From NCBI RefSeq assembly GCF_000425705.1, contig NZ_AUDY01000009.1, positions 124,001-188,000 on the forward strand: 64,000 nucleotides of DNA. Reading direction: 5' to 3'. Positions 39,830 through 48,365 of this stretch are shown here, piece by piece. The DNA comes from Halobacillus kuroshimensis DSM 18393. Lineage in GTDB: Bacteria; Bacillota; Bacilli; Bacillales; Halobacillaceae. A model generated the notes under the pieces. That model did not search any database. It saw only the letters and a list, made by a program, of their open reading frames with translations, and was not told the origin of the DNA. Both the position numbers and the translations under genes were made by a program. Position 1 is the stretch's first letter; every line of letters begins with the position of its first letter.

Positions 39830-41488
39830 ATGGATGCTCAGTTTCTCGTATCGTTAGGATTAATTGTTGTGACGTTTGCGCTCTATATCGGCATCGCGAT
39901 CTACAATAAGGCGAAAGAGACGTCGGACTTCTACGTCGCCGGCCGAGGGGTGCCTCCGGTGTTCAACGGCATGGCAATCGGTGCTGACTGGATGAGTGCC
40001 GCTTCCTTTATCGGTCTTGCCGGAACCGTCATGATTTTAGGCTATGATGGGCTTGCGTACATTATGGGATGGACGGGTGGTTATCTGCTGCTTACATTCC
40101 TGCTTGCTCCGCAGCTCCGGAAATACGGGCGTTACACGGTCCCTGAATTTATCGGTGACCGCTATCGCAGCAACACCGCCCGGCTGATTGCCGCCGTGGC
40201 GACGATCATCATCAGCTTTACATACTCTGTCGGACAGCTGTCAGGTTCCGGAGTTGTCATCGGCCGTCTGCTTGAAGTGGATACGATGATTGGGACACTG
40301 ATCGGAGTCGTCCTGATCGCTTTTTATTCGGCGATGGGAGGAATGAAGGGCATTACGTGGACACAGGTGGCGCAGTACCTCGTCTTAATTGTTGCTTATT
40401 TAATACCTGTGATCTTCATGTCCATGCAGCTCACACAGAACCCTGTTCCATGGCTCTCCTACGGGGAAGTCATTTCGGAAATGCGTTCCATCGATCAGGA
40501 GCTCGGGATATCGGAATACATCGTTCCGTTCACAGAAGCCTCCAAATGGCAGTTCATGGCACTTATGTTTACGCTCATGGCCGGAACCGCCGGTCTGCCG
40601 CATGTGATTGTCCGCTTTTATACCGTGAAAACGATGAAAGCCGCCCGTTGGAGCGGGGCATGGGCTCTATTGTTCATCGGCCTGCTGTATTTATCTGCTC
40701 CCGCCTATGCTGCTTTCTCCCGGTTCATTTTAATGACGGAAGTGGCCGGTTCCTCGCTTGGGAACCTGCCGGCGTGGACGCAGCCGTGGGTCGATACAGG
40801 CAAGCTGTCCCTTGCAGATGGCAACAGTGACGGCGTGCTCCAGTGGACAGAGCTTGCCATCAGCAATGATATCGTCGTCATGGCCACACCGGAAATCGCC
40901 AACCTCGGGATTTTCGTCATCGGTTTGATGGCCGCTGGTGCGATGGCCGCCGCCTTATCGACAGCCGGCGGTCTGATGATTGCCATTTCCGCTGCTCTCT
41001 CTCATGATATTTACTACCGGTCTATCAACCCGAACGCCAGTGAGAAGAAACGGCTGTCTGTCGGCCGCTGGTCCATCGTCCTCGCCACAGTGGTGGCCGG
41101 TCTGATCGCCTTGAATCCCCCTGGTGCGATCACTCAGATTGTCGCCTGGGCCTTTGCGCTCGCTTCTGGTTCCTTCTTTCCGGCTCTGCTCCTTGGGGTC
41201 TGGTGGCGCCGAGCCAACGGTCCAGGTGTCATTGCCGGGATGATCACAGGACTCTCGGTTACGCTCGGTTATATTTTCGCAGCCAAATACGGAGGGTTTA
41301 CAATCCTTGGAATCATCGACACAGGGGCAGGCGTCTTCGGAGCCGCTGCCGCGATTATCGCCAATATCACCGTTTCACTTCTGACGGCTCCGCCGAGTAA
41401 ACAGACACAGGATGAAGTCACCGACCTGCGCTATCCGGAGCAGATTCAATATAAGAACGGCGAATATTATAAGAAGGATGCCCAGTAA
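39830..41488 (+). CDS. actP: ActP-type sodium:acetate/solute symporter
   Basis: A 552-residue SSS-family symporter of the ActP/YwcA subgroup with about thirteen helices. Features include SDFYVAGRGVPPVFNGMAIG, ADWMSAASFIGLAGTVMILG, AGTAGLPHVIVRFYTV and GAMAAALSTAGGLMIAIS. It is predicted to import acetate or other short monocarboxylates with sodium. The ATG 39830 follows AGGGGGA. It is the last gene of the operon with the 61-residue protein and DUF485, under a good promoter and a cre site. That fits acetate uptake being shut off while sugars are present. Pyruvate or propionate are alternative substrates. Confidence 0.92.
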   Translation: MDAQFLVSLGLIVVTFALYIGIAIYNKAKETSDFYVAGRGVPPVFNGMAIGADWMSAASFIGLAGTVMILGYDGLAYIMGWTGGYLLLTFLLAPQLRKYGRYTVPEFIGDRYRSNTARLIAAVATIIISFTYSVGQLSGSGVVIGRLLEVDTMIGTLIGVVLIAFYSAMGGMKGITWTQVAQYLVLIVAYLIPVIFMSMQLTQNPVPWLSYGEVISEMRSIDQELGISEYIVPFTEASKWQFMALMFTLMAGTAGLPHVIVRFYTVKTMKAARWSGAWALLFIGLLYLSAPAYAAFSRFILMTEVAGSSLGNLPAWTQPWVDTGKLSLADGNSDGVLQWTELAISNDIVVMATPEIANLGIFVIGLMAAGAMAAALSTAGGLMIAISAALSHDIYYRSINPNASEKKRLSVGRWSIVLATVVAGLIALNPPGAITQIVAWAFALASGSFFPALLLGVWWRRANGPGVIAGMITGLSVTLGYIFAAKYGGFTILGIIDTGAGVFGAAAAIIANITVSLLTAPPSKQTQDEVTDLRYPEQIQYKNGEYYKKDAQ

Positions 41489-41519
41489 AGAAACCTGGTG
41501 GAAAAACGGAGCACAGACA

Positions 41520-41567
41520 TAAAAAAGCCTGCGGTATGGAGAGGATCCACTGCCGCAGGCTTTTCTT
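41520..41567. terminator. terminator after actP
   Basis: AAAAAAGCCTGCGG pairs with CCGCAGGCTTTTCTTTT. It serves actP and possibly the convergent gene. Confidence 0.82.
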
Positions 41568-41595
41568 TTCCCCATAGGAGAGGGGCATGTTTCGG

Positions 41596-42228
41596 TTATG
41601 AAAATTCCCGGGTCCATCCGCCTTTGATTTTCGTGTCCCCTTCAAAGTACTGGACGGTGATCCGGCCGTCTGAAAATGAAAATTCGTCTTGAAGAAAATC
41701 GGCAAAGGCTTCGAAAATCTCTTCATCTCCATCCTCCGGCTCCCGGTTCAGATCGAGATATATCGATGGAGCGGCCTCCACCTCACGGACACTTGGCGCA
41801 TCCTCCGGCGTGTAGCGGTGCTGACTGCTCGTTGATTTTTCAAACTGGATATCGAGGTTTTCGACGCCTGCCATCTCTTCGTCCAGATACGTCATGGACG
41901 TCTGTTTGACTTCTTCCTCCCATTTGGAGGACACGTACGTATCCACCAGCTGGTTATCCTCATTCCGATAGACGAGAAATTCAATCCCGTCCTCCTCATG
42001 CCTGACCTGGGCGGCGGCCCTGAACGGCTGATTGCCCATCGAATCATACATCACACCGTACACCTCGGTCTGCCCACGAAAGCGGTCCTCTGTATAGACT
42101 TCGGCGTCTTCTTTTACCGCATCCTCATTATTGCCGCTGATGGCGATGAAAACAACCAGTACAGCGAGCAGGCCGACGGCAGCAAAAATCCCGGCACCGA
42201 TGAGAAAGCGTCGCAGCGTTTTATTCAT
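41596..42228 (-). CDS. membrane-anchored acidic hypothetical protein
   Basis: A 210-residue protein with one N-terminal transmembrane helix (about residues 8-31) and a large, strongly acidic extracytoplasmic domain with no cysteines. The end (FSDGRITVQYFEGDTKIKG) looks beta-rich. I recognise no family. The acidic character fits an extracellular domain in a halophile. ATG 42228 is supported by CAGGAGC about ten bases upstream. It converges on the acetate symporter gene and is divergent from the AEC carrier gene. No function is assigned. Confidence 0.75.
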   Translation of the reverse strand: MNKTLRRFLIGAGIFAAVGLLAVLVVFIAISGNNEDAVKEDAEVYTEDRFRGQTEVYGVMYDSMGNQPFRAAAQVRHEEDGIEFLVYRNEDNQLVDTYVSSKWEEEVKQTSMTYLDEEMAGVENLDIQFEKSTSSQHRYTPEDAPSVREVEAAPSIYLDLNREPEDGDEEIFEAFADFLQDEFSFSDGRITVQYFEGDTKIKGGWTREFS

Positions 42229-42397
42229 ACGTCTAGCTCCTGTCCTTCATATTCTTTTGCTATTATTTCAAAAAAGCCCGTCGAGGGCAATGATGAGCTC
42301 CCGCTGACAGCCGTTTTAGAGCAGAAGCAGGACAACGCTCCCACATTTCTGATAGACTATTGAAGTTAACAGATATGCTCGATAAAGGAGGGGGAGT

Positions 42398-43294
42398 ATG
42401 GCGATATTCTTCCAAGTCGTTCTTCCGGTCATCCTCGTCTTCGTGGCCGGATATGTTCTGCAGAAAAGTCTGCATCTGGAAATTAAATCACTGTCTACGG
42501 TTACGTTGTATTTGATGCTGCCCTGCCTTGTGTTCAAAACCTTCTATGAAGCGGATTTCAACCGGGATTACTATATGATGATCCTCTTTTCCCTGACGCT
42601 TTTAATAAGTATTCTGATTTTGAATAAAATCGGTGCCCGCCTGTTCCGCTACGGGACACCGACGGAAAGCGGCCTGATCTTGTCCACCGCTTTTATGAAT
42701 GCCGGCAATTACGGAACTCCGATCGTGCTGTTTGCCTTCGGGGAGCAGGGGTTCGTCTACGCGGTGACATTCATGGTGCTTCAGCAGATCGTCATGAACT
42801 TTTTCGGTGTCTATTATGCCGCCAAAGGCACAGCCGGGTTCAGCATGGCTGTCCGCACGATTTTGAAAATGCCGCCGACCCACGCCGTCTGGATTGCCCT
42901 GTTGTTTAAAGCGGCCGAAGTGAACATCCCGGATAATCTGTATGCCAGTCTTGAACTCGTCGGCAATGCGACTGTTCCAAGCATCATGATTCTGCTCGGT
43001 ATGCAGCTGGCGAACATTACCATTAAAAACCTCGACTGGAGCAAGATTTCCTTCGCGGCATCCATCCGTCTGGTCGCTTCTCCTCTGATCGCCTGGGGGC
43101 TGACCACCGTTCTTCCGATGAACGACCTGATGGCTTCGGTCCTTATTGTAGCCGCGGCGATGCCGTCCGCTGCAACGACGACGATGTATGCTGTCCAATT
43201 CGATGCCAAGCCTGATCTCGTTTCGAGCATCACGCTGGTGACAACCATTCTGAGTGTTGTTACGCTTCCGGTTCTCTTGAATCTATTGACGTAG
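42398..43294 (+). CDS. AEC-family auxin-efflux-type carrier
   Basis: A 298-residue integral membrane protein with about ten helices of the AEC (auxin efflux carrier/MleP) family. Typical segments are LPVILVFVAGYVLQK at the start, TVTLYLMLPCLVFKTFY, AFMNAGNYGTPIVLFAFGEQ in the central crossover, and AAAMPSAATTTMYAVQFDA. Bacterial members export or import malate, malonate or other anions. The ATG 42398 follows AAAGGAGGGGG. It is monocistronic, with terminator hairpins behind. The substrate is unknown. Confidence 0.92.
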   Translation: MAIFFQVVLPVILVFVAGYVLQKSLHLEIKSLSTVTLYLMLPCLVFKTFYEADFNRDYYMMILFSLTLLISILILNKIGARLFRYGTPTESGLILSTAFMNAGNYGTPIVLFAFGEQGFVYAVTFMVLQQIVMNFFGVYYAAKGTAGFSMAVRTILKMPPTHAVWIALLFKAAEVNIPDNLYASLELVGNATVPSIMILLGMQLANITIKNLDWSKISFAASIRLVASPLIAWGLTTVLPMNDLMASVLIVAAAMPSAATTTMYAVQFDAKPDLVSSITLVTTILSVVTLPVLLNLLT

Positions 43295-43297
43295 AAT

Positions 43298-43327
43298 AAG
43301 TCCGCCGTTCTCCGGCGGACTTTCGTT
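43298..43327 (+). terminator. terminator of the AEC carrier gene
   Basis: AGTCCGCCG / CGGCGGACT with a short loop, followed by TT. It lies just after the stop codon. Confidence 0.82.
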
Positions 43328-43383
43328 TGTATAGATATCCATTTCATCATTTCTTCTTAAACGGCTCTGGGATTGTCTCATGG

Positions 43384-43428
43384 AAAAAAGGAGGATCTCC
43401 TATTTATATTGGGATCCTCCTCTTTTTC
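43384..43428. terminator. terminator-like hairpin next to repeat A5
   Basis: AAAAGGAGGATC pairs with GATCCTCCTCTTTT across a 15-base loop. It sits beside the same end of A5 as the GGATC hairpins beside A2 and A3, taking the opposite orientation of A5 into account. Confidence 0.72.
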
Positions 43429-43445
43429 TATTCATCCTCCGCTGA

Positions 43446-43582
43446 GGTCACGAGGAGCGTTCGGTGGTGACGCCTGCGGGAACAGCACGGGCTGAAGATC
43501 CACTTGGGCAGGTGGTTTATCCTGTCCAAGTTAGCTGAAGCCGTGCCCGCGGCAAGCATCCACCGATAAGCGGAACGTGACC
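43446..43582 (-). repeat. family A repeat, copy A5
   Basis: A 137-bp copy in reverse orientation, with one extra base in the loop. GGTCACG/CGTGACC ends and all inner boxes are intact. It ends 19 bp before the stop of a small membrane protein gene. Confidence 0.92.
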
Positions 43583-43600
43583 ATCTGCATGATGATTTCT

Positions 43601-43768
43601 TTATTCATTTTTCGAAGCATTGCGTTTTTCACGCCAGAACAAATATAGATTCCCAAAGAAAAAAGCGACACTCAAAACGCCGCCGACTGCTGACATTTCC
43701 ACCGTGTCGGTGAACCATCCGAGCAGCACATAAATGAGAAAAAATCCGGCAAATGCAAGATAAAGCAT
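43601..43768 (-). CDS. 55-residue small membrane protein
   Basis: A short gene with two hydrophobic helices: MLYLAFAGFFLIYVLLGW, then, after an acidic turn (TDTVEM), SAVGGVLSVAFFFGNLYLF. It ends in a basic tail (WREKRNASKNE). ATG 43768 is preceded by AAGGAAGAG. The codon pattern, membrane architecture and ribosome site support a real gene despite its length. It lies between repeat A5 and a leftward hypothetical gene and may share transcription with that gene. The function is unknown. Confidence 0.7.
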   Translation of the reverse strand: MLYLAFAGFFLIYVLLGWFTDTVEMSAVGGVLSVAFFFGNLYLFWREKRNASKNE

Positions 43769-43823
43769 AATCTCTTCCTTTCCAAGTCAAACGTCCATCG
43801 TTAGTATAACATTCCTGGAAAGG

Positions 43824-44108
43824 TTATGCGGGGGGATACATATGGAAGCGGTAGACGGTGAATTCCTCCCCCATCTCGATGCTGTAGGATTCGATCGGGA
43901 TTTCTTCGTAAAACGTACCGTCAATCTGCTCAATCGATATAGAAAGAACGTATTCCTTATTTTCCATAATTGGAATAGGGAAGGGGTTCACGATTTCAAT
44001 CATCCATTCATAGGCGAGCCGTTCCACAAAGGCGTGGGTGAAGGTCGTTGGTGCCTCGTCGAGCCAGATGCTGGCAAGGGGGGTCAGGGAGCGGGATGTC
44101 TCTTCCAA
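43824..44108 (-). CDS. hypothetical acidic protein
   Basis: A 94-residue soluble acidic protein with a mixed beta pattern (MIEIVNPFPIPIMENKEYVL and SIEMGEEFTVYRFHMYPP). I prefer the TTG at 44108, seven bases after GGAGG. The ATG at 44114 is only one base from that site. No domain is recognised. It lies 46 bp downstream of the leftward sigma-like gene at 44155 and is probably co-transcribed with it. It could be a partner such as an anti-sigma or co-sigma protein, but the sequence gives no direct proof. Confidence 0.62.
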   Translation of the reverse strand: MEETSRSLTPLASIWLDEAPTTFTHAFVERLAYEWMIEIVNPFPIPIMENKEYVLSISIEQIDGTFYEEIPIESYSIEMGEEFTVYRFHMYPPA

Positions 44109-44154
44109 GGCCATTCCTCCGTTTAGTTGATATGACAGATGTTTTCCCTGTATT

Positions 44155-44604
44155 TTACATGTATAAACGCGCGAGCTTCATTCTCAAGATCCTGCGCCTC
44201 CGGTAAAAGGTCGAGGAGCTGATGTTCATCCGGTCCGCAATCTCCACATTTTTATAACCGTTAAGGAGGTCGGAGAGGAAGCGCTTTTCAAAAGGAGATA
44301 GAGTGGAGAGAAGAGCAGGATCTGTCGATGGGAGAGGATTTGTAAAGGAAGAGAGCGTATACAGGCGCCGGTGGGCAGCTGTCCTTTTCAGATCGTTGGA
44401 GACAAGGGTTTGATAGTGATATCGGAGTTTGGTGTGGAAGTACGTGGAGAACCGGCTTTTCCCGGGATCATAGCGTGCTTTGGCAGCGTGATAGACGAGG
44501 TAGCTTTCCTGGAAATAATCGTCGTGCGGGGGCGGGAGGTGCAGGTTGTGCATCACTTTGTAAATGAGTTCTTCCAATTCATGAAATTCCTGAATCTTTG
44601 ACAT
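44155..44604 (-). CDS. short sigma-70-like factor, leftward member of a pair
   Basis: A 149-residue sigma-like protein. A region-2-type helix bundle spans residues about 15-75 (DDYFQESYLVYHAAKARYDP then GKSRFSTYFHTKLRYHYQ). A region-4-type helix-turn-helix occupies the end (LSPFEKRFLSDLLNGYKNVE then IADRMNISSSTFYRRRR). Regions 1 and 3 are absent, as in ECF or ComX/SigH-like factors. ATG 44604 follows AAAGGAGTGAG. It is divergent from a second short sigma-like gene, 165 bp away. Its target promoters are unknown. A plain helix-turn-helix regulator is a less likely reading. Confidence 0.8.
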   Translation of the reverse strand: MSKIQEFHELEELIYKVMHNLHLPPPHDDYFQESYLVYHAAKARYDPGKSRFSTYFHTKLRYHYQTLVSNDLKRTAAHRRLYTLSSFTNPLPSTDPALLSTLSPFEKRFLSDLLNGYKNVEIADRMNISSSTFYRRRRILRMKLARLYM

Positions 44605-44769
44605 GACTCACTCCTTTCTACTTTTCTATTGTCCTACATTTGCCGGCAGCTTCCCAGCGGAAATTCCATTTTTCCTGGTGCAAAATATATTTTTTGAAAA
44701 AAGATGACACGAAAACTTCCATTTTCTTCGATTATAGAGTGAAGGCAGAAAATGAGAAGGAGTGAAGTC

Positions 44770-45264
44770 ATGGAAACGGAACAGGATTTTGAACAGCTGC
44801 TGGCCGAGTGGGAACGGAGCATCCATTACCACATCCGTAAGCTGCACATCATCGATGCGAACGGTGATTTTTATGCCGAAGGATTGTTTGCTTTATGGCA
44901 GGCCCACCGCACGTACAATCCCGAGGCTGGAGAATTTTCCACCTATGCCCACTGGAAAATCCGCAACGCGCTCATTGACCAAATCCGCCGCGAAAACAAC
45001 CGTCAGGAAAGGGAAAACCGGTTTGTAGAGGAACTCATCCACAGCGAGGATTACATATGGGAGGACGAGCCGGTTGATACATACTTCTGGGACCAGGTCA
45101 AAAACCTGCTGACACCCAACCAGTGGAAATGGGTATCCCACCGTGTGAAGCAGGGCCGTTCTGTTGCGGAAACGGCCCGGATCGAAGGCGTGACCCAGGA
45201 TGCTGTGAAAAACTGGGGACGCCATGCCAGAAATAAACTGAAGTCCTGCAGACATCTTCTTTAA
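44770..45264 (+). CDS. short sigma-70-like factor, rightward member of a pair
   Basis: A 164-residue protein with a region-2-like segment at about 15-75 (DANGDFYAEGLFALWQAHRT then YNPEAGEFSTYAHWKIRNAL). A region-4-like helix-turn-helix lies at about 115-160 (LTPNQWKWVSHRVKQGRSVA then ETARIEGVTQDAVKNWGR). ATG 44770 is chosen for the GAAGGAGTG site. It is head-to-head with the sigma-like gene at 44155. Two similar elements, AAATTCCATTTTTC and AAACTTCCATTTTC, lie between them and could be promoter or operator parts. Sequence identity to the neighbour is low but the layout is the same, so divergence after an old duplication is possible. Confidence 0.8.
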   Translation: METEQDFEQLLAEWERSIHYHIRKLHIIDANGDFYAEGLFALWQAHRTYNPEAGEFSTYAHWKIRNALIDQIRRENNRQERENRFVEELIHSEDYIWEDEPVDTYFWDQVKNLLTPNQWKWVSHRVKQGRSVAETARIEGVTQDAVKNWGRHARNKLKSCRHLL

Positions 45265-45286
45265 CCCTCACTTCTACATCCTCATA

Positions 45287-45322
45287 AAAAAGTCCGGCGC
45301 CTTCCAGAAAAGCGCCGGATGT
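45287..45322. terminator. terminator between sigma-like and HTH-like genes
   Basis: GTCCGGCGC pairs with GCGCCGGAT around an eleven-base loop. It is shared by convergent genes, with an A-run on the left. Confidence 0.72.
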
Positions 45323-45325
45323 TCC

Positions 45326-45706
45326 TCATCGATCGATGGTTATGTTAATTTTCGTCAGTCCCATAGCCCGGGCAGCCTTGATCATCTTCGCTGCTTCCTG
45401 TTCGGCATTCTGGATATGGATTTCGTTCCTGGATATACTCAACGTTGTCCCGCCAGACAACACGGTTGGTTCTTCCGGAGTCTCCTGGGCCAAGGCCAGC
45501 AGGGACTGGGGCTGCTGCTGTTCCGCCTGGATTTCTTCCTGACGCATACGATTGACGCGTCCGCGGATTTTACGACCATGATAAACGACACTAGCATAAG
45601 GGCATCCCGTTTCGGCCGCGATTTCGCGATAATTTTTATCAGTCTCACCGATCAGGCGCTTCACTTCGCCAAGATCGTAATCGTACTGCTTACTTTTCTT
45701 TGCCAC
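45326..45706 (-). CDS. small HTH-like hypothetical protein
   Basis: A 126-residue basic-then-acidic protein. Residues about 15-50 (VKRLIGETDKNYREIAAETG then CPYASVVYHGRKIR) look like a helix-turn-helix with a basic recognition helix. A Gln/Glu-rich linker and a C-terminal segment, AAKMIKAARAMGLTKINITI, follow. I use GTG 45706, eight bases after AAAGGGGG; the longer frame from 45739 covers this site. I do not recognise the family. It converges with the sigma-like gene and is divergent from the VanZ-like gene. A DNA-binding role is plausible but unproven. Confidence 0.68.
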   Translation of the reverse strand: MAKKSKQYDYDLGEVKRLIGETDKNYREIAAETGCPYASVVYHGRKIRGRVNRMRQEEIQAEQQQPQSLLALAQETPEEPTVLSGGTTLSISRNEIHIQNAEQEAAKMIKAARAMGLTKINITIDR

Positions 45707-45857
45707 TCTCGAATCCCCCTTTTTTCTTTCCATAAGCAATTGTATACAAGATTACAATATTTTAATAGTAGGTCCTATGAATTTATGAAATTTTTTTTAA
45801 TTCCTGATATTTATAGTAGACTATTCATATGTCTTTCAGCTATTTTACATAGAAAGT

Positions 45858-46349
45858 GTGAATGATTTGTATAAAAGGTTAATCTTTACTATCCTCCCAA
45901 TTGCAGTTATGGGCCTGATTTTTTACTTTTCCTCCCAGCCTTATGGCGAACAGGATATGCGTCCATCGTTATCGATGTATCTTCCGCTCGACCTGCTCCG
46001 TCCGCTTCTGGCGCCGGTTTCCTTTACCTACCACGGGGAAGAGGTCAGTCTGGCCAGCCACGGCATCGAAGGACTGGTGGAATTTTTCATTCGGAAGGGC
46101 GCTCATATCAGCATCTTTTTCTTATTAATGATCACCGCGTATGGAGCTTTCCTTGTGAACACCCGCTGGAAAAAAAGGACGGCAGCCATCAGCGCTCTGG
46201 CCGTAACGGTGCTATACGCATGTATGGATGAATACCATCAATCCCTGACGCCGGACCGCACGCCGTACATCGGGGATGTCGGACTCGACAGTGTGGGGGC
46301 CCTGATCGGCCTGGCCCTTATTTTTGCAGGAAACAGAAGAAGAAAATAA
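45858..46349 (+). CDS. VanZ-family membrane protein
   Basis: A 163-residue integral membrane protein of the VanZ-like family with about four helices. Typical segments are FYFSSQPYGEQDMRPSLSMY, FFIRKGAHISIFFLLMITAY with the conserved RKGAH, and a final YACMDEYHQSLTPDRTPYIG followed by DVGLDSVGALIGL. VanZ homologues raise teicoplanin tolerance in some hosts, but most have unknown roles in the envelope. GTG 45858 is used; its ribosome site is weak (AGAAAG), so the start is less sure than the gene. A terminator lies behind it. Confidence 0.88.
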   Translation: MNDLYKRLIFTILPIAVMGLIFYFSSQPYGEQDMRPSLSMYLPLDLLRPLLAPVSFTYHGEEVSLASHGIEGLVEFFIRKGAHISIFFLLMITAYGAFLVNTRWKKRTAAISALAVTVLYACMDEYHQSLTPDRTPYIGDVGLDSVGALIGLALIFAGNRRRK

Positions 46350-46383
46350 AAGAACCAGCGGGAATGGGCCCGCTGGTTCTTCG
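46350..46383. terminator. bidirectional terminator between vanZ-like gene and thrB
   Basis: AAGAACCAGCGGG pairs with CCCGCTGGTTCTT, serving both convergent genes. Confidence 0.83.
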
Positions 46384-46387
46384 TTAT

Positions 46388-47311
46388 TCAGGATTCGGCA
46401 GCTGGAACTTCGTTTTTCTGGATCGTTGTGACTCCATCCAGTTCGACAGCAAGCGCTTCGACCGTGTAGGAGGAAAGCTTATTTTGAAGCCGGCGTTCCT
46501 TTTCCTTCGTCCATTCGTCAAAAACGGCTACCATCGTCGGTCCGGCACCGCTGATGTAATAGCCGAGCGACTGCTCACCTTCAAGGACCTCCGTGACAGC
46601 ATCGAATCCTGGGATCAGCATTTTCCGGTACGGCTGATGCCACTGGTCGTTCTTCATCATTTTTCCGGCGAGCGCCCAGTCTTTAGATGCAAGAGCAGCA
46701 ACGAGGACATTCGCTCTCGAACTGCTGCGGACACCCTCCTTATAATCGATCTCCAATGGAAGAATGCTCCGGGCCTTTTCGGTTTCCAAATGATAATCAG
46801 GAACGACCGAAAGCCACGTCAATGTATCCAGATCCTCTGTGAAATGGACATAGTCAAGGTGCTCGCCGTCATAGTTGGAGACCATGATTCCTCCATAGAC
46901 GGCAGGTCCGACATTGTCGGGGTGTCCTTCGATATCACAGGCGATCTTGAACTTCTCGTAGCGTGTCAGCTCTAGATCCAGCAGCTGATCGGCAAGTTCA
47001 ATGCCACCGACGACCGCCGTTGAGGAGCTCCCCAGCCCGCGGGCGACCGGAACATCATTCGTCAACGTCACATGGGTGGGAGGCAGCGAATCAAAGCCGC
47101 GCGTTTGAGCGGCGGCGAGCGCTGTTTTATAAATCAAGTTGCGCTTATCTGAAGGAATATGCTCACGATCTTCTGCCGGAACAGAAAAATGCCACTCCTC
47201 TGCCGGTTCACAATCCAGCGTCACGTATTTAGAAAGCGCAATGCCCACTGAATCAAAACCCGGTCCTAAATTGGCGGATGTTGCAGGCACCCGGATTTGG
47301 AACCGGCTCAT
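46388..47311 (-). CDS. thrB: homoserine kinase
   Basis: A 307-residue GHMP kinase that phosphorylates homoserine for threonine synthesis. [20 protein letters not shown] at the N-terminus and the ATP loop [16 protein letters not shown] near residue 90 are diagnostic. [17 protein letters not shown] lies near the C-terminus. ATG 47311 overlaps the thrC stop by four bases (ATGA). It is the last gene of the hom-thrC-thrB operon and ends at a bidirectional terminator. Confidence 0.97.
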   Translation of the reverse strand: MSRFQIRVPATSANLGPGFDSVGIALSKYVTLDCEPAEEWHFSVPAEDREHIPSDKRNLIYKTALAAAQTRGFDSLPPTHVTLTNDVPVARGLGSSSTAVVGGIELADQLLDLELTRYEKFKIACDIEGHPDNVGPAVYGGIMVSNYDGEHLDYVHFTEDLDTLTWLSVVPDYHLETEKARSILPLEIDYKEGVRSSSRANVLVAALASKDWALAGKMMKNDQWHQPYRKMLIPGFDAVTEVLEGEQSLGYYISGAGPTMVAVFDEWTKEKERRLQNKLSSYTVEALAVELDGVTTIQKNEVPAAES

Positions 47312-48363
47312 GATTGTACTCCGGTGACGGCGGAAGCGAACATTTCATAGTCGTTTTCAATCCGTGCCGGTTTGACAGGGCTCGTTTCAATTGCTGTCGT
47401 CGGATCTTTCAAGCCGTTACCAGTCAGAACGTGGACGACTTTGGAGCCTTGAGGAATCGTTCCTTCCTTCACTTTTTTAATCATGCCGGCAAGCGATGCG
47501 CAGGAAGCAGGCTCGGCGAAGATGCCTTCCTTTTGAGCCAGCAGCTGATAAGCTTCGACGATTTCTTCATCGGTCACTTCATCAATCAACCCTTTGGACT
47601 CGTCGCGGGCTTGGATGGCTTTATCCCAACTCGCGGGGTTTCCAATCCGTATCGCTGTCGCCAGTGTTTCCGGATCCTCGATAACTTGATTGCGAACTAT
47701 CGCCGCAGAACCGCTGGCTTCAAAGCCCATCATTTTCGGGAGCCCGGACTGGAAGCGTTCATGGTATTCCTTGAATCCTTTCCAGTAGGCGGTGATGTTC
47801 CCGGCATTTCCGACAGGGATGCTGAGGATGTCCGGGGCGGAACCGAGCGCGTCCACTACTTCAAATGCGGCCGTTTTCTGGCCTTCAATCCGGTAAGGGT
47901 TCACCGAGTTCACCAAGGTTACCGGTTCGGTTTCTGCCATTTTACGGACCATCTTCAAGGCATCATCGAAGTTCCCTTTGATGGCAAAAATTTCAGCGCC
48001 GTACATGACGGCCTGAGCAAGCTTGCCTTCTGCGATTTTTCCGTCCGGGATGACAACGATACAGCGGATGCCTGCGCGTGCGGCAAAGGCGGCAGCTGCG
48101 GCGGATGTATTCCCTGTGGAAGCACAGATGACCGCTTCGGAACCTTCTTCAATCGCTTTGGCCATAGCCATCACCATGCCGCGGTCCTTAAAGGAACCGG
48201 TCGGATTGGCCCCTTCGAATTTTACATAGCCTTCGATTCCTAGGTCCTGGGAAATCGCCGGAATCGGAAGCAACGGGGTGTTTCCTTCATGAAGCGTCAG
48301 CTTTGGTGTGCGTTCATTGATGGGAAGAAACTCCGCATATTCATGGATTAAACCTCTCCACAT
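47308..48363 (-). CDS. thrC: threonine synthase
   Basis: A 351-residue PLP enzyme that converts O-phosphohomoserine to threonine. The PLP lysine lies in [20 protein letters not shown] near residue 55. The phosphate-binding loop [19 protein letters not shown] and [16 protein letters not shown] are typical. I choose ATG 48363, with GGAGG nine bases upstream inside the end of hom; an ATG two codons earlier is too close to it. It starts two bases after the hom stop and overlaps thrB. It is of the short, Bacillus-type class. Confidence 0.97.
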   Translation of the reverse strand: MWRGLIHEYAEFLPINERTPKLTLHEGNTPLLPIPAISQDLGIEGYVKFEGANPTGSFKDRGMVMAMAKAIEEGSEAVICASTGNTSAAAAAFAARAGIRCIVVIPDGKIAEGKLAQAVMYGAEIFAIKGNFDDALKMVRKMAETEPVTLVNSVNPYRIEGQKTAAFEVVDALGSAPDILSIPVGNAGNITAYWKGFKEYHERFQSGLPKMMGFEASGSAAIVRNQVIEDPETLATAIRIGNPASWDKAIQARDESKGLIDEVTDEEIVEAYQLLAQKEGIFAEPASCASLAGMIKKVKEGTIPQGSKVVHVLTGNGLKDPTTAIETSPVKPARIENDYEMFASAVTGVQS

Positions 48364-48365
48364 GA

